From assembly GCA_014843695.1 (NCBI GenBank), contig CM026395.1, positions 44,006,396-44,070,395 on the forward strand: a DNA stretch of 64,000 bases, read 5' to 3'. The notes under the pieces are model-generated. The model searched no databases and was not told the origin of the DNA. It saw only the letters and a list, made by a program, of their open reading frames with translations. Shown here piece by piece: positions 34,204-46,265 of this stretch (positions are counted from its first letter, which is position 1; each line of letters opens with the position of its first letter). The DNA comes from Archivesica marissinica (taxonomy: Eukaryota > Mollusca > Bivalvia > Venerida > Vesicomyidae). The position numbers and the translations under genes are program-made.

Positions 34204-34604
34204 TATCTTTCAGAATGTGTATATACATGTACTATTATGGTTAGGATCTGAAATGAAAATACAACTGTTTAAATTGTCACTACAATGTTTTTTATACATG
34301 CTCAGTATTTTACCATAGTTATTTTACCATCAATACAACTATGGTATGATACTGCACATGTATTAAATCTCCTTGTAGTGTGTTTTAAAGAGTTGTCCCA
34401 TATGGTTGAAGCTTCTCTATAGCTACCGACAATGCAAATACCAGGATAGAAATCACACAACACCAAAACTATAATGAGGAAATAGTAAAAGTCAAAAAAA
34501 ACATGTCTTCTCCGGAAATATCATCATTTATAATGCAATAGGAAACCTACTCAGAAGAGTAATCAAAGTATGTTACCCAATAGCATTATTCAATTAAATG
34601 ATGT
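34204..34604. other. Non-coding gap between the basic gene and the minisatellite
   Basis: About 400 bp. It would have to hold any promoter or 5' exon of the LRR gene if the minisatellite is within its first intron. No TATA box or CpG-rich promoter stands out. Confidence 0.4.
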
Positions 34605-37600
34605 CCACCACTCTATATGTAGGATTTACACCGAGCATAGGTTCCACCACTCTATATGTGGGATTTACGCCGAGCATAGGTTCCACCACTCTATATGTAG
34701 GATTTACACTGAGCATAGGTTCCACCACTCTATATGTAGGATTTACGCCGAGCATAGGTTCCACCACTCTATATGTAGGATTTATGCCGAGAATAGGTTA
34801 CACCACTCTATATGTGGGATTTACGCCGAGCATAGGTTCCACCACTCTATGTGGGATTTACGCCGAGCATAGGTTCCACCATTCTATATGTGGGATTTAA
34901 GCCGAGCATAGGTTCCACCACTATATGTGGGATTTACGGCAAGCATAGGTTCCACCACTCTATATGTGGGATTTATGCCAAGCATAGGTTCCACCACTCT
35001 ATATGTGGGATTTATGCCGAGCATAGGTTCCACCACTCTATATGTGGGATTTATGCCGAGCATAGGCTCCACCACTCTATATGTGGGATTTACGGCAAGC
35101 ATAGGTTCCACCACTCTATATGTGGGATTTACGCCGAGCATAGGTTCCACCACTCTATATGTAGGATTTACCATGAGCATAGGTTCCACCACTCTATATG
35201 TGGGATTTACACCGAGCATAGGTTCCACCACTCTATATGTGGGATTTATGCCGAGCATAGGTTCCACCACTCTATATGTGGGATTTACACCGAGCATAGG
35301 TTCCACCACTCTATATGTGGGATTTATGCCGAGCATAGGTTCCACCACTCTATATGTGGGATTTATGCCGAGCATAGGTTCCACCACTCTATATGTGGGA
35401 TTTACACCGAGCATAGGTTCCACCACTCTATATGTTGGATTTACACCGAGCATAGGTTCCACCACTCTATATGTGGGATTTATGCCGAGCATAGGTTCCA
35501 CCACTCTATATGTGGGATTTATGCCAAGCATAGGTTCCACCACTCTATATTTGGGATTTATGCCGAGCATAGGTTCCACCACCCTATATGTAGGATTTAC
35601 ACCGAGCATAGGTTCCACCACTCTATATGTGGGATTTACACCGAGCATAGGTTCCACCACTCTATATGTGGGATTTACACCGAGCATAGGTTTCACCACT
35701 CTATATGTGGGATTTACACCGAGCATAGGTTCCACCACTCTATATGTGGGATTTACACCGAGCATAGGTTCCACCACTCTATATGTGGGATTTATGCCGA
35801 GCATAGGTTCCACCACTCTATATGTGGGATTTACGCCGAGCATAGGTTCCACCACTCTATGTGGGATTTACGCCGAGCATAGGTTCCACCACTCTATGTG
35901 GGATTTATGTCGAGCATAGGTTCCACCACTCTATATGTGTGATTTACACTGAGCATAGGTTCCACCACTCTATATGTGGGATTTACGGCGAGCATAGGTT
36001 CCACCACTCTATATGTGGGATTTATGCTGAGCATAGGTTCCACCACTCTATATGTAGGATTTACACTGAGCATAGGTTCCACCACTCTATATGTGTGGGA
36101 TTTATGCTGAGCATAGGTTCCACCACTCTATATGTAGGATTTACACTGAGCATAGGTTCCACCACTCTATATGTGTGGGATGTATGCTGAGCATAGGTTC
36201 CACCACTCTATATGTGGGATTTACGCTGAGCATAGGTACCACCACTCAATATGTGGGATTTACGCCGAGCATAGGTTCCACCACTCTATATGGTGGGATT
36301 TATGCCGAGCATAGGTTCCACCACTCTATATGTGGGATTTACACCGAGCATAGGTTCCACCACTCTATATGTGGGATTTATGCCGAGCATAGGTTCCACC
36401 ACTCTATATTTGGGATTTATGCCAAGCATAGGTTCCACCACTCTATATGTGGGATTTATGCCGAGCATAGGTTCCACCACCCTATATGTAGGATTTACAC
36501 CGAGCATAGGTTCCACCACTCTATATGTGGGATTTACACCGAGCATAGGTTCCACCACTCTATATGTGGGATTTACACCGAGCATAGGTTTCACCACTCT
36601 ATATGTGGGATTTACACCGAGCATAGGTTCCACCACTCTATATGTGGGATTTACACCGAGCATAGGTTCCACCACTCTATATGTGGGATTTATGCCGAGC
36701 ATAGGTTCCACCACTCTATATGTGGGATTTACGCCGAGCATAGGTTCCACCACTCTATATGTGGGATTTACGCCGAGCATAGGTTCCACCACTCTATATG
36801 TGGGATTTATGCCGAGCATAGGTTCCACCACTCTATATGTGGGATTTAGCCGAGCATAGGTTCCACCACTCTATATGTGGATTTACGCCGAGCATAGGTT
36901 CCACCACTCTATATGTGGGATTTATGCCGAGCATAGGTTCCACCACTCTATATGTGGGATTTATGCCGAGCATAGGTTCCACCACTCTATATGTGGGATT
37001 TACACCGAGCATAGGTTCCACCACTCTATGTGGGATTTATGCCGAGCATATGTTCTACCACTCTATATGTGGGATTTACGGCGAGCATAGGTTCCACCAC
37101 TCTATATGTGGTATTTATGCCGAGCATAGGTTCCACCACCCTATTTGTAGGATTTACACCGAGCATAGGTTCCACCACTCTATATGTTGGATTTACACCG
37201 AGCATAGGTTCCACCACTCCATATGTGGGATTTATGCCGAGCATAGGTTCCCCCACTCTATATGTGGGATTTATGCCAAGCATAGGTTCCACCACTCTAT
37301 GTGGGATTTATGCCGAGCATAGGTTCCACCACTCTATATGTGGATTTATGCCGAGCATAGGTTCCACCACTCTATATGTGGGATTTACCCCGAGCATAGG
37401 TTCCACCACTCTATATGTGGGATTTACCGCGAGCATAGGTTCCACCACTCTATATGTGGGATTTACGCCGAGCATAGGTTCCACCACTCTATATGTAGGA
37501 TTTACCATGAGCATAGGTTCCACCACTCTATATGTGGGATTTACACCGAGCATAGGTTCCACCACTCTATATGTGGGATTTATGCCGAGCATAGGTTCCA

Positions 37601-40600
37601 CCACTCTATATGTGGGATTTACACCGAGCATAGGTTCCACCACTCTATATGTGGGATTTATGCCGAGCATAGGTTCCACCACTCTATATGTGGGATTTAC
37701 ACCGAGCATAGGTTCCACCACTCTATATGTGGGATTTACACCGAGCATAGGTTCCACCACTCTATATGTGGGATTTATGCCGAGCATAGGTTCCACCACT
37801 CTATATGTGGGATTTATGCCGAGCATAGGTTCCACCACTCTATATGTGGGATTTATGCCGAGCATAGGTTCCACCACTCTATATGTGGGATTTACACCGA
37901 GCATAGGTTCCACCACTCTATATGTGGGATTTACACCGAGCATAGGTTCCACCACTCTATATGTGGGATTTATGCCGAGCATAGGTTCCACCACTCTATA
38001 TGTGGGATTTACGCCGAGCATAGGTTCCACCACTCTATATGTGGGATTTATGCCAAGCATAGGTTCCACCACTCTATATGTGGGATTTATGCCGAGCATA
38101 GGTTCCACCACCCTATATGTAGGATTTACACCGAGCATAGGTTCCACCACTCTATATGTGGGATTTACACCGAGCATAGGTTCCACCACTCTATATGTGG
38201 GATTTACACCGAGCATAGGTTTCACCACTCTATATGTGGGATTTACACCGAGCATAGGTTCCACCACTCTATATGTGGGATTTACACCGAGCATAGGTTC
38301 CACCACTCTATATGTGGGATTTATGCCGAGCATAGGTTCCACCACTCTATATGTGGGATTTACGCCGAGCATAGGTTCCACCACTCTATATGTGGGATTT
38401 ATGCCGAGCATAGGTTCCACCACTCTATATGTGGGATTTACGCCGAGCATAGGTTCCACCACTCTATATGTGGGATTTACGCCGAGCATAGGTTCCACCA
38501 CTCTATATGTGGGATTTACGCCGAGCATAGGTTCCACCACTCTATATGTGGGATTTATGCCGAGCATAGGTTCCACCACTCTATATGTGGGATTTATGCC
38601 GAGCATAGGTTCCACCACTCTATATGTGGGATTTATGCCGAGCATAGGTTCCACCACTCTATATGTGGGATTTACGCCGAGCATAGGTTCCACCACTCTA
38701 TATGTGGGATTTAAGCCGAGCATAGGTTCCACCACTATATGTGGGATTTACGCCGAGCATAGGTTCCACCACTCTATATGTGGGATTTACGCCGAGCATA
38801 GGTTCCACCACTCTATATGTGGGATTTACCACGAGCATAGGTTCCACCACTCTATATGTGGGATTTACGCCGAGCATAGGTTCCACCACTCTATATGTAG
38901 GATTTACCATGAGCATAGGTTCCACCACTCTATATGTGGGATTTACACCGAGCATAGGTTCCACCACTCTATATGTGGGATTTATGCCGAGCATAGGTTC
39001 CACCACTCTATATGTGGGATTTACACCGAGCATAGGTTCCACCACTCTATATGTGGGATTTATGCCGAGCATAGGTTCCACCACTCTATATGTAGGATTT
39101 ATGCCGAGCATAGGTTCCACCACTCTATATGTGGGATTACACCGAGCATAGGTTCCACCACTCTATATGGGGATTTACACCGAGCATAGGTTCCACCACT
39201 CTATATGTGGGATTTATGCCGAGCATAGGTTCCACCACTCTATATGTGGGATTTACGCCGAGCATAGGTTCCACCACTCTATATGTGGGATTTACACCGA
39301 GCATAGGTTCCACCACTCTATATGTGGGATTTATACCGAGCATAGGTTCCACCACTCTATATGTGGGATTTATGCCGAGCATAGGTTCCACCACTCTATA
39401 TGTGGGATTTACGCCGAGCATAGGTTCCACCACTCTATATGTGGGATTTATGCCGAGCATAGGTTCCACCACTCTATATTTGGGATTTATGCCGAGCATA
39501 GGTTCCACCACTCTATATGTGGGATTTACGCCGAGCATAGGTTCCACCACTCTATATGTGGGATTTACACCGAGCATAGGTTCCACCACTCTATATGTGG
39601 GATTTACACCGAGCATAGGTTCCACCACTCTATATGTGGGATTTACACCGAGCATAGGTTCCACCACTCTATATGTGGGATTTACACCGAGCATAGGTTC
39701 CACCACTCTATATGTGGGATTTATGCCGAGCATAGGTTCCACCACTCTATATGTGGGATTTATGCCGAGCATAGGTTCCACCACTCTATATGTGGGATTT
39801 ATGCCGAGCATAGGTTCCACCACTCTATATGTAGGATTTACACCGAGCATAGGTTCCACCACTCTATATGTGGGATTTACACCGAGCATAGGTTCCACCA
39901 CTCTATATGTGGGATTTATGCCGAGAATAGGTTCCACCACTCTATATGTGGGATTTATGCCGAGCATAGATTCCACCACTCTATATGTAGGATTTACACC
40001 GAGCATAGGTTCCACCACTCTATATGTGGGATTTAAGCCGAGCATCCATCACTCTATATGTGGGATTTATGCCGAGCATAGGTTCCACCACTCTATATGT
40101 GGGATTTACGCCGAGCATAGGTTCCACCACTCTATATGTGGGATTTACACCGAGCATAGGTTCCACCACTCTATATGTGGGATTTATGCCGAGCATAGGT
40201 TCCACCACTCTATATGTGGGATTTACCGCGAGCATAGGTCCACCACTCTATATGTGGGATTTATGCCGAGCATAGGTTCCACCACTCTATATGTTGGATT
40301 TACACCGAGCATAGGTTCCACCACTCTATATGTGGGATTTATGCCGAGCATAGGTTCCACCACTCTATATGTGGGATTTATGCCGAGCATAGGTTCCACC
40401 ACTCTATATGTGGGATTTATGCCGAGCATAGGTTCCACCACTCTATATGTGTGATTTACACCGAGCATAGGTTCCACCACTCTATATGTGGGATTTATGC
40501 CGAGCATAGGTTCCACCACTCTATATGTGGGATTTATGCCGAGCATAGGTTCCACCACTCTATGTGTAGGATTTATGCCGAGCATAGGTTCCACCACTCT

Positions 40601-41497
40601 ATATGTGGGATTTACGCCGAGCATAGGTTCCACCAGTCTATATGTAGGATTTATACCGAGCATAGGTTCCAACACTCTATATGTAGGATTTACATCGAGC
40701 ATAGGTTCCACCAGTCTATATGTGGGATTTATGCCGAGCATAGGTTCCACCATTCTATATGTGGGATTTAAGCGTAGCATAGGTTCCACCACTCTATATG
40801 TGGGATTTACGCCGAGCATAGGTTCCACCACTCTATATGTGGGATTTATGCCGAGCATAGGTTCCACCACTCTATATGTGGGATTTACACCGAGCATAGG
40901 TTCCACCACTCTATATGTGGGATTTACACCGAGCATAGGTTCCACCACTCTATATGTGGGATTTATGCCGAGCATAGGTTCCACCACTCTATATGTGGGA
41001 TTTATGCCGAGCATAGGTTCCACCACTCTATATGTGGGATTTACCCCGAGCATAGGTTCCACCACTCTATATGTGGGATTTACCGCGAGCATAGGTTCCA
41101 CCACTCTATATGTGGGATTTACGCCGAGCATAGGTTCCACCACTCTATATGTAGGATTTACCATGAGCATAGGTTCCACCACTCTATATGTGGGATTTAC
41201 ACCAAGCATAGGTTCCACCACTCTATATGTGGGATTTATGCCGAGCATAGGTTCTACCACTCTATATGATGGATTTATGCCGAGCATAGGTTCCACCACT
41301 CTATATGTGGGATTTACACCGAGCATAGGTTCCACCACTCTATATGTGGGATTTACGCCGAGCATAGGTTCCACCACTCTATATGTGGGATTTATGCCGA
41401 GCATAGGTTCCACCACTCTATATGTGGGATTTACGGCGAGCATAGGTTCCACCACTCTATATGTGGGATTTATGCCAAGCATAGGTTCCACCACTCT
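34605..41497. repeat. 39-bp minisatellite, about 177 copies, upstream of the LRR gene
   Basis: Unit: CCACCACTCTATATGTGGGA, then TTTACGCCGAGCATAGGTT. Units vary mostly at TTTACGCC/TTTACACC/TTTATGCC and GTGGGA/GTAGGA. Since 39 is a multiple of 3, several frames on both strands stay open for hundreds of codons (13-residue repeats), which is not evidence of a protein. Rare variants recur in the same order at distant places: TTTACCATGAGC at 35169, 37501, 38905 and 41158; CCCTATATGTAGG then GGTTTCACC at 35583/35691, 36480/36588 and 38110/38219; TTTAAGCCGAGC at 34896, 38709 and 40031. These show block duplications. The array ends 38 bp before the start codon of the LRR gene. Confidence 0.95.
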
Positions 41498-41518
41498 AAT
41501 GATATTTTCATTAATTCA

Positions 41519-41520
41519 AG
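41519..41520 (+). promoter_or_regulatory. Possible splice acceptor before the LRR start codon
   Basis: TTTTCATTAATTCAAG followed by GG ends 15 bases before the ATG at 41536. If used, the minisatellite would be within a 5' UTR intron. If not, the minisatellite would be the promoter-proximal DNA itself. The pyrimidine tract is weak. Confidence 0.3.
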
Positions 41521-41535
41521 GGAAAATAAAACATC

Positions 41536-41739
41536 ATGCCTAAAAAAGGAAAGAAGGGTGGAAAGAAAGGGAAGAAGAAAGGTGGCAAAAAGGCAAAAGG
41601 TCCAGCAAATGCAGTGGAGGTCATGCAGAGGCTGCTGAAGTGCTACGAGAGGAATTGTTTCAATACAGACTCTAGGATGTGTCCAAGAATTGCAGCTGCT
41701 CTCCGGGGCTGTATTGAAAACAATGCAATCCTGTCACAG
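41536..41739 (+). CDS. LRR protein, coding exon 1 (lysine-rich N-terminus)
   Basis: 68 codons from the first ATG (41536), phase 0, donor CAG|GTTTGT at 41740. It begins with a strongly basic, glycine-lysine tail (PKKGKKGGKKGKKKGGKKAK), then a helical segment (VEVMQRLLKCYERNCF... AAALRGCIENNAIL) that resembles a degenerate capping repeat. The exon is the first of four belonging to a ribonuclease-inhibitor-type leucine-rich-repeat protein. Codon use and reading frame continue smoothly into the exon at 43819. I recognise the class but not the orthologue. It recalls conserved ciliary/axonemal LRR proteins, which is a guess. Confidence 0.85.
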
Positions 41740-41896
41740 GTTTGTGGTTTAACTGGTTTAGGTGCTCTATGATGTGTCCAAGAATGACAGCTGCAATCAA
41801 GGGCTGAATGGAGAATGATTCCTGTTGCACATGATTAGTCAATTACTATAAATGTTCATTTTCTTGGCACTACTTCACATTATATTTGACAATTAG

Positions 41897-42196
41897 AAAG
41901 ACTTGTTCTCAATTTGTACTTTACCACGATATCTGGAGACAGACTTGTTCTCAATTTGTACTTTACCACGATATCTGGAGACAGACTTGTTCTCAATTTG
42001 TACTTTACCACGATATCTGGGGACAGACTTGTTCTCAATTTGTACTTTACCACGATATCTGGAGACAGACTTGTTCTCAATATGTACTTTACCACGATAT
42101 CTGGAGACAGACTTGTTCTCAATTTGTACTTTACCACGATATCTGGAGACAGACTTGTTCTCAATTTGTACTTTACCACGATATCTGGAGACAGAC
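41897..42196. repeat. 42-bp tandem repeat, seven copies
   Basis: Unit AGACTTGTTCTCAATTTGTA plus CTTTACCACGATATCTGGAG. Copies differ by one or two bases. All frames on both strands are open because 42 is a multiple of 3 and the unit lacks stops in several frames. Confidence 0.95.
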
Positions 42197-42802
42197 TTTG
42201 GATGATCTGTCCACATATAAGCTTACTTTAGCTAAATTAGTATTTGTAAATAACATCCGTTTATGGATATTTATTTAAAAAATCGTCAATAACTTAATGG
42301 TGTAGGCCTAATGATGGTTTACTAAAATTAATAAAAGGATAAATTTTCAGGTTATTTTTATTTGTGCATTTGAAGAAGAAAAATGCAGACTTTAAAAACG
42401 TTTGTACCATGGGCATACCAGTAGTCGGTCACTTAAGGTTTGACTGTGAATAACTTCTTGTCAATCTCTTTTATAGTAGATGAAATAATATTACTATGCA
42501 TTTAATATGCTTGACTAAACACACATTTCACTCACATGTGGCATCAGAAAAAGAACCTACCTTTCGGACACCAATAAAATTTCATGTACCAGAAATGTGT
42601 TTTCCGGTATTGTCACATGACCAAGCATTAGAGTTCTCGCATTGCAAAAATAAACAAATAATTTCTTTGCATATCTCTCTCTCTGTACGGGATTGTTAGG
42701 GTATATGTCAACATCAACATTTACATATTTTTCAAAATTAAAGGTGAATATTGATCTGTTTTTGCTCATTTTCGTGTTTGGCAGTTTTATCGTCTACCAT
42801 AT

Positions 42803-43565
42803 AATCCAAGTACCTGCTACTGACAGTATAATCCAAGTACCTGCTACTGACAGTATAATCCGAGTACCTGCTACTGACAGTATAATCCAAGTACCAGCTA
42901 CTGACAGTATAATCCAAGTACCTGCTACTGACATTATAATCCAAGTACCTGCTACTGACAGTATAATCCAAGTACCTGCTACTGACAGTATTATCCAAGT
43001 ACCTGCTACTGACAGTATAATCCAAGTACCTGCTACTGACAGTATTATCCAAGTACCTGCTACTGACAGTATAATCCAAGTACCTGTTACTGACAGTATT
43101 ATCCAAGTACCTGTTACTGACAGTATAATCCAAGTACCTTTTACTGACAGTATAATCCAAGTACCTGATACTGACAGTATTATCCAAGTACCAGCTACTG
43201 ACAGTATAATCCAAGTACCTGCTACTGACATTATTATCCAAGTACCTTTTACTGACAGTATAATCCAAGTACCAGCTACTGACAGTATAATCCAAGTACC
43301 AGCTACTGACAGTAAAATCCAAGTACCTGATACTGACAGTATAATGCAAGTACCAGCTACTGACATTATAATCCAAGTACCTGATACTGACAGTATAATC
43401 CAACTACCTGATACTGACAGTATAATCCAAGTACCTGTTGCTGACAGTATAATCCAAGTACCTGCTACTGACAGTATAATCCAAGTACCTGTTACTGACA
43501 GTATAATCCAAGTACCTGCTACTGACAGTATAATCCAAGTACCTGCTACTGAAAGTATAATCTAA
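42803..43565. repeat. 27-bp tandem repeat, about 28 copies
   Basis: Unit ATAATCCAAGTACCTGCTAC plus TGACAGT, with common variants CCAGC, CTGTT and CTTTT. Open on both strands as nine-residue repeats. It lies inside intron 1 between two good splice sites, so it is not called coding. Confidence 0.95.
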
Positions 43566-43570
43566 GTTAC

Positions 43571-43728
43571 ATATGAAATCTGAAAGATATAGTATACGGG
43601 TGTGTACACGTACATATGAAATCTGAAAGATGTAGTATATGGGTGTGTACATGTACATATGAAATCTGAAAGATGTAGTATACGGGTGTGTACATATACA
43701 TATGAAATCTGAAAGATGTAGTATACGT
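43571..43728. repeat. 43-bp tandem repeat, about 3.5 copies
   Basis: Unit ACATATGAAATCTGAAAGAT plus GTAGTATACGGGTGTGTACATGT, directly after the 27-bp array. Confidence 0.9.
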
Positions 43729-43730
43729 TT

Positions 43731-43818
43731 CATTTAAGTTATCTCATCTTTGTTTTCATTTGTTTCATTTAAGTTATCTCATCTTTGTTCATTAAAGTTA
43801 TCTCATCTTTGTTTTCAG
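43731..43818 (+). repeat. Triplicated splice-acceptor region
   Basis: Three copies of a roughly 30-bp unit with AAGTTATCTCATCTTTGTT. The last copy supplies the polypyrimidine tract and the AG of the acceptor TTTGTTTTCAG at 43808-43818. The first copy ends TTTTCATT, where the AG is missing. Confidence 0.8.
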
Positions 43819-43971
43819 TTTATTTTGGAGTCAGTTGAAGTGCAGAAGGAAGGCGCATTGGCCGTTCTGATAGAACCACTACTGGCGGCTCTCAGACAGG
43901 AGAGATACACGTACATCAGAGATGTGTATATCTGGAAATATCCCATGTCCTACGAGAACACAGCAACACTG
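43819..43971 (+). CDS. LRR protein, coding exon 2
   Basis: 51 codons, phase 0 at both ends, acceptor TTTTCAG| and donor CTG|GTATGT. Starts FILESVEVQKEGALAVLIEP and ends YENTATL. Leucine spacing fits a helix-strand repeat preceding the better defined LRRs of exon 3. The exon joins the frames of exon 1 and exon 3 without loss. Confidence 0.85.
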
Positions 43972-44704
43972 GTATGTAGTCCAATCAATCTGTATCATCC
44001 AGTGCTAACTGAAACAAATATCTACATCCTATTGTTATATATATATATATAGAGAGTGGTTACGATCGTTCACTTCAATGTAATCGATCTCCCCTCACTG
44101 CTGGTGTGAATCTCATCAGTGTTGTCAAAATCTGCCATATAAGGAAGCTGGCTCATGTTGATTGTTCTACATGAGTGCCTGTCTGTGTCTGAAATACCGC
44201 CAAAAAGGGGTATTTCTACTGGGTTATAAGGTGGAAACTGGAAGATATGACTTGTGTTTATTTGGAGTGAAAATATGTACTGGTAACTAAAATCAACAGC
44301 CTTGCTTAAAACAAACGATGTTGGGTATAGATTATAACATATTGATATCAATTCATTTCAAACAACATGCTTATCGTCGGGATGCTGCGAAAACCATGTA
44401 ACTCAAAAATGGAACTTTTCAGGAGGCAAAGAAAACTTAACTTTTTACAAAATTGTTTAATCGAGCTGAAACTCAAATGTTAAACTCTGAATATTCATTT
44501 TATATGATCAAAAACTTTTACATCTCAATGTATTGCCGTTATGCCTACAATTTGATTTATCATCCAAATATATCGTATATTTGGAGTTACGACTTTTTCA
44601 AAAAGGACAAAAAGAAATAATTGCGTTACCAGATTTCTATACAAGTAGATGACAATAATAATAACCTGATCAATTAATAAAAATTGACTGAATGTGTGGG
44701 AATT

Positions 44705-44971
44705 GTGTGTGTGTTTTTACGTTTATTTATCGTTGCTACCGGTTGCCCATATGAGCGACGCCTCCTGAATAGATTAGTTATTTTAGATTTTGGAGAATAG
44801 TGCATGATACAGACAGAGACCCATTCCAGAATCTCCTCTGGTTCTTTTACGTTGCACGGTGTAAAGCACCGACACGAGACCTCGGTTTAACGTCCCATCT
44901 GAAAGACTGTTAATTTTATTAGGGTCAGACGGGGGATCGAACGTGCGATCCCTGGATTACCAGTCCAGCCA
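44705..44971 (-). mobile_element. tRNA-derived SINE-1 (minus strand)
   Basis: On the minus strand: tRNA-like head with CTGGACTGGTAATCCAGG and a B-box-like CGTTCGATCCC, then the SINE body (AGATGGGACGTTAAACC, AAAGAACCAGAGGAGATTC) and end CGATAAATAAACG. Flanked by an 11-bp target duplication GTGTGGGAATT at 44694-44704 and 44972-44982. It carries a small insertion before the head-body junction compared with the copy at 47071. Confidence 0.85.
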
Positions 44972-45532
44972 GTGTGGGAATTATGATAAGAATCATCTTT
45001 TATAGGTACTGCTGTAGGATAATCATATATATGTTACGAATGGACGTTTTAAATAATGTCTCCAGCAATTGACCAGTAGCTGCCTGTCAATCAAACTAAT
45101 AAATAATGCAATCAGATATCGTTATTTCACAACACGTGTCTCGAATTAATATCCTCCGACAAGCTACCATGAACTTCATTGTAATAACAGGGAAAACTGA
45201 CATTTTATAATTAGAAAATAATTATTAACCCTTTATTAGATATATATATGGAAATTAATTGTATGTAAACATGTAACAAATATTATTTATAGACTACAGA
45301 TAAAAATTCTAGCTAGATACATTAAAAGATAAATCGGTACAAAGATTAACGATATTCATGCTAAATGAGCGATTTATTTTCATTGTTATTGGCAATGTTT
45401 GTACAAAGACTGTCATTCTTTTGTTGAATTTTAATTGGTGATGATTTTTTACTAATCTGAATGCTCCAGGCTATGTGATGCACCATATTTGAAGTGCTTA
45501 AAGGCCTGCAGGTTGACCTATATTTGACCTTA

Positions 45533-45621
45533 AACACACGAGGAATAGCGGTACAAATCTGACGGTCGACGCACTAAACACACAAGGAAAAGCGGTACAA
45601 ATCTGACGGTCGACGCGCATC
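45533..45621. repeat. 44-bp tandem duplication
   Basis: Two adjacent copies of AAACACACGAGGAATAGCGG followed by TACAAATCTGACGGTCGACG, with three or four differences. Confidence 0.9.
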
Positions 45622-45770
45622 GTATTTGCCACATGCGAGGCCCTGCATGGTATACATCTAATACATGAGCACCACTTATATCTATTATGACCCACGTACA
45701 TATCAGAGGTTATAAATTGCTGAAATTGAAGTTCTGTATTTTTATAGTACTTACAACTGGTATAAACAAT

Positions 45771-46265
45771 TCAACTCCACTTATGGCCCAAATAAGGCTG
45801 GTTGTGCGGGTTAGGCAGCCAGTTCCTGCATTGCTGTACCACACATTCAGGCATCAGTTCCCTCTTATGCCAAGTACAGTCTCCTCTTCTAGCCGCTACT
45901 TTTCTCTCTATATATCTGACATCTTTCCATGCGCCACAATTATATAGCATTGCCCAAAACCTCCTGTATAGAAGCTTTCTCTCATGTGAATTTAGATTAT
46001 GCGGTGGACGATTATTAGCAGGCCACCAAAGTTGTTTGTTCTGTTCATTTATTATGCAAGGGGAACACAAGCACAGTGGACACTCAGCAACACCTTCAGC
46101 ATGCTGAGGCATAGGGGGAGGTACGTAAGCAGCCTCTGCAACGGGCATGGCGGTGGCTGTTTCTTCTATTTCCATCTCTACGTCCCAGTTCTTATTTTGC
46201 AAGAAAGTCAGCAATTCTTTTCTCTGCTCATCAGTTACATACATTGTTATTTTACTCAATGGCAT
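45771..46265 (-). CDS. Hypothetical 164-aa protein with C-x-L-C-x-C-x2-C cluster
   Basis: Uninterrupted single-exon frame. The N-terminus is acidic (about 1-60, VEMEIEETATAMPVAEA). Then come a cysteine cluster ECPLCLCSPC, a W-rich middle (QLWWPANNRPP, LLYRRFWAMLYNCGAWKDVR) and a C-terminus KRELMPECVVQQCRNWLPNP...YLGHKW. The LMP.CV....R...P......Y.G pattern is somewhat like the cysteine-rich cytoplasmic tail of P2X7-type proteins, which occur as stand-alone domains in invertebrates. That link is weak. The conserved-looking cysteines, tryptophans and histidines argue for a real gene, possibly a retrocopy or transposon-associated. It is antisense in intron 2 of the LRR gene. Confidence 0.55.
   Translation of the reverse strand: MPLSKITMYVTDEQRKELLTFLQNKNWDVEMEIEETATAMPVAEAAYVPPPMPQHAEGVAECPLCLCSPCIINEQNKQLWWPANNRPPHNLNSHERKLLYRRFWAMLYNCGAWKDVRYIERKVAARRGDCTWHKRELMPECVVQQCRNWLPNPHNQPYLGHKWS

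Larger units (their letters stand above)
41740..43818 (+). other. LRR gene intron 1, mostly tandem repeats
   Basis: 2,079 bp with GT..AG ends. Over 60 percent is made of four separate tandem arrays, listed separately. The remainder (42197-42802) is non-coding. Confidence 0.75.

Noticed and set aside
34851..41543. Long open frames of up to 719 codons with 13-residue repeats on both strands
   Set aside because: They are by-products of a 39-bp period divisible by three with no stop in several frames. Multiple overlapping frames on both strands are open to the same extent.
42693..43565. 290-codon frame with nine-residue repeats
   Set aside because: 27-bp tandem repeat inside an intron with good splice sites. 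It is open on the opposite strand as well.
45771..46265. Assignment as a P2X receptor
   Set aside because: No transmembrane segments and only a faint C-terminal resemblance. Kept as hypothetical.
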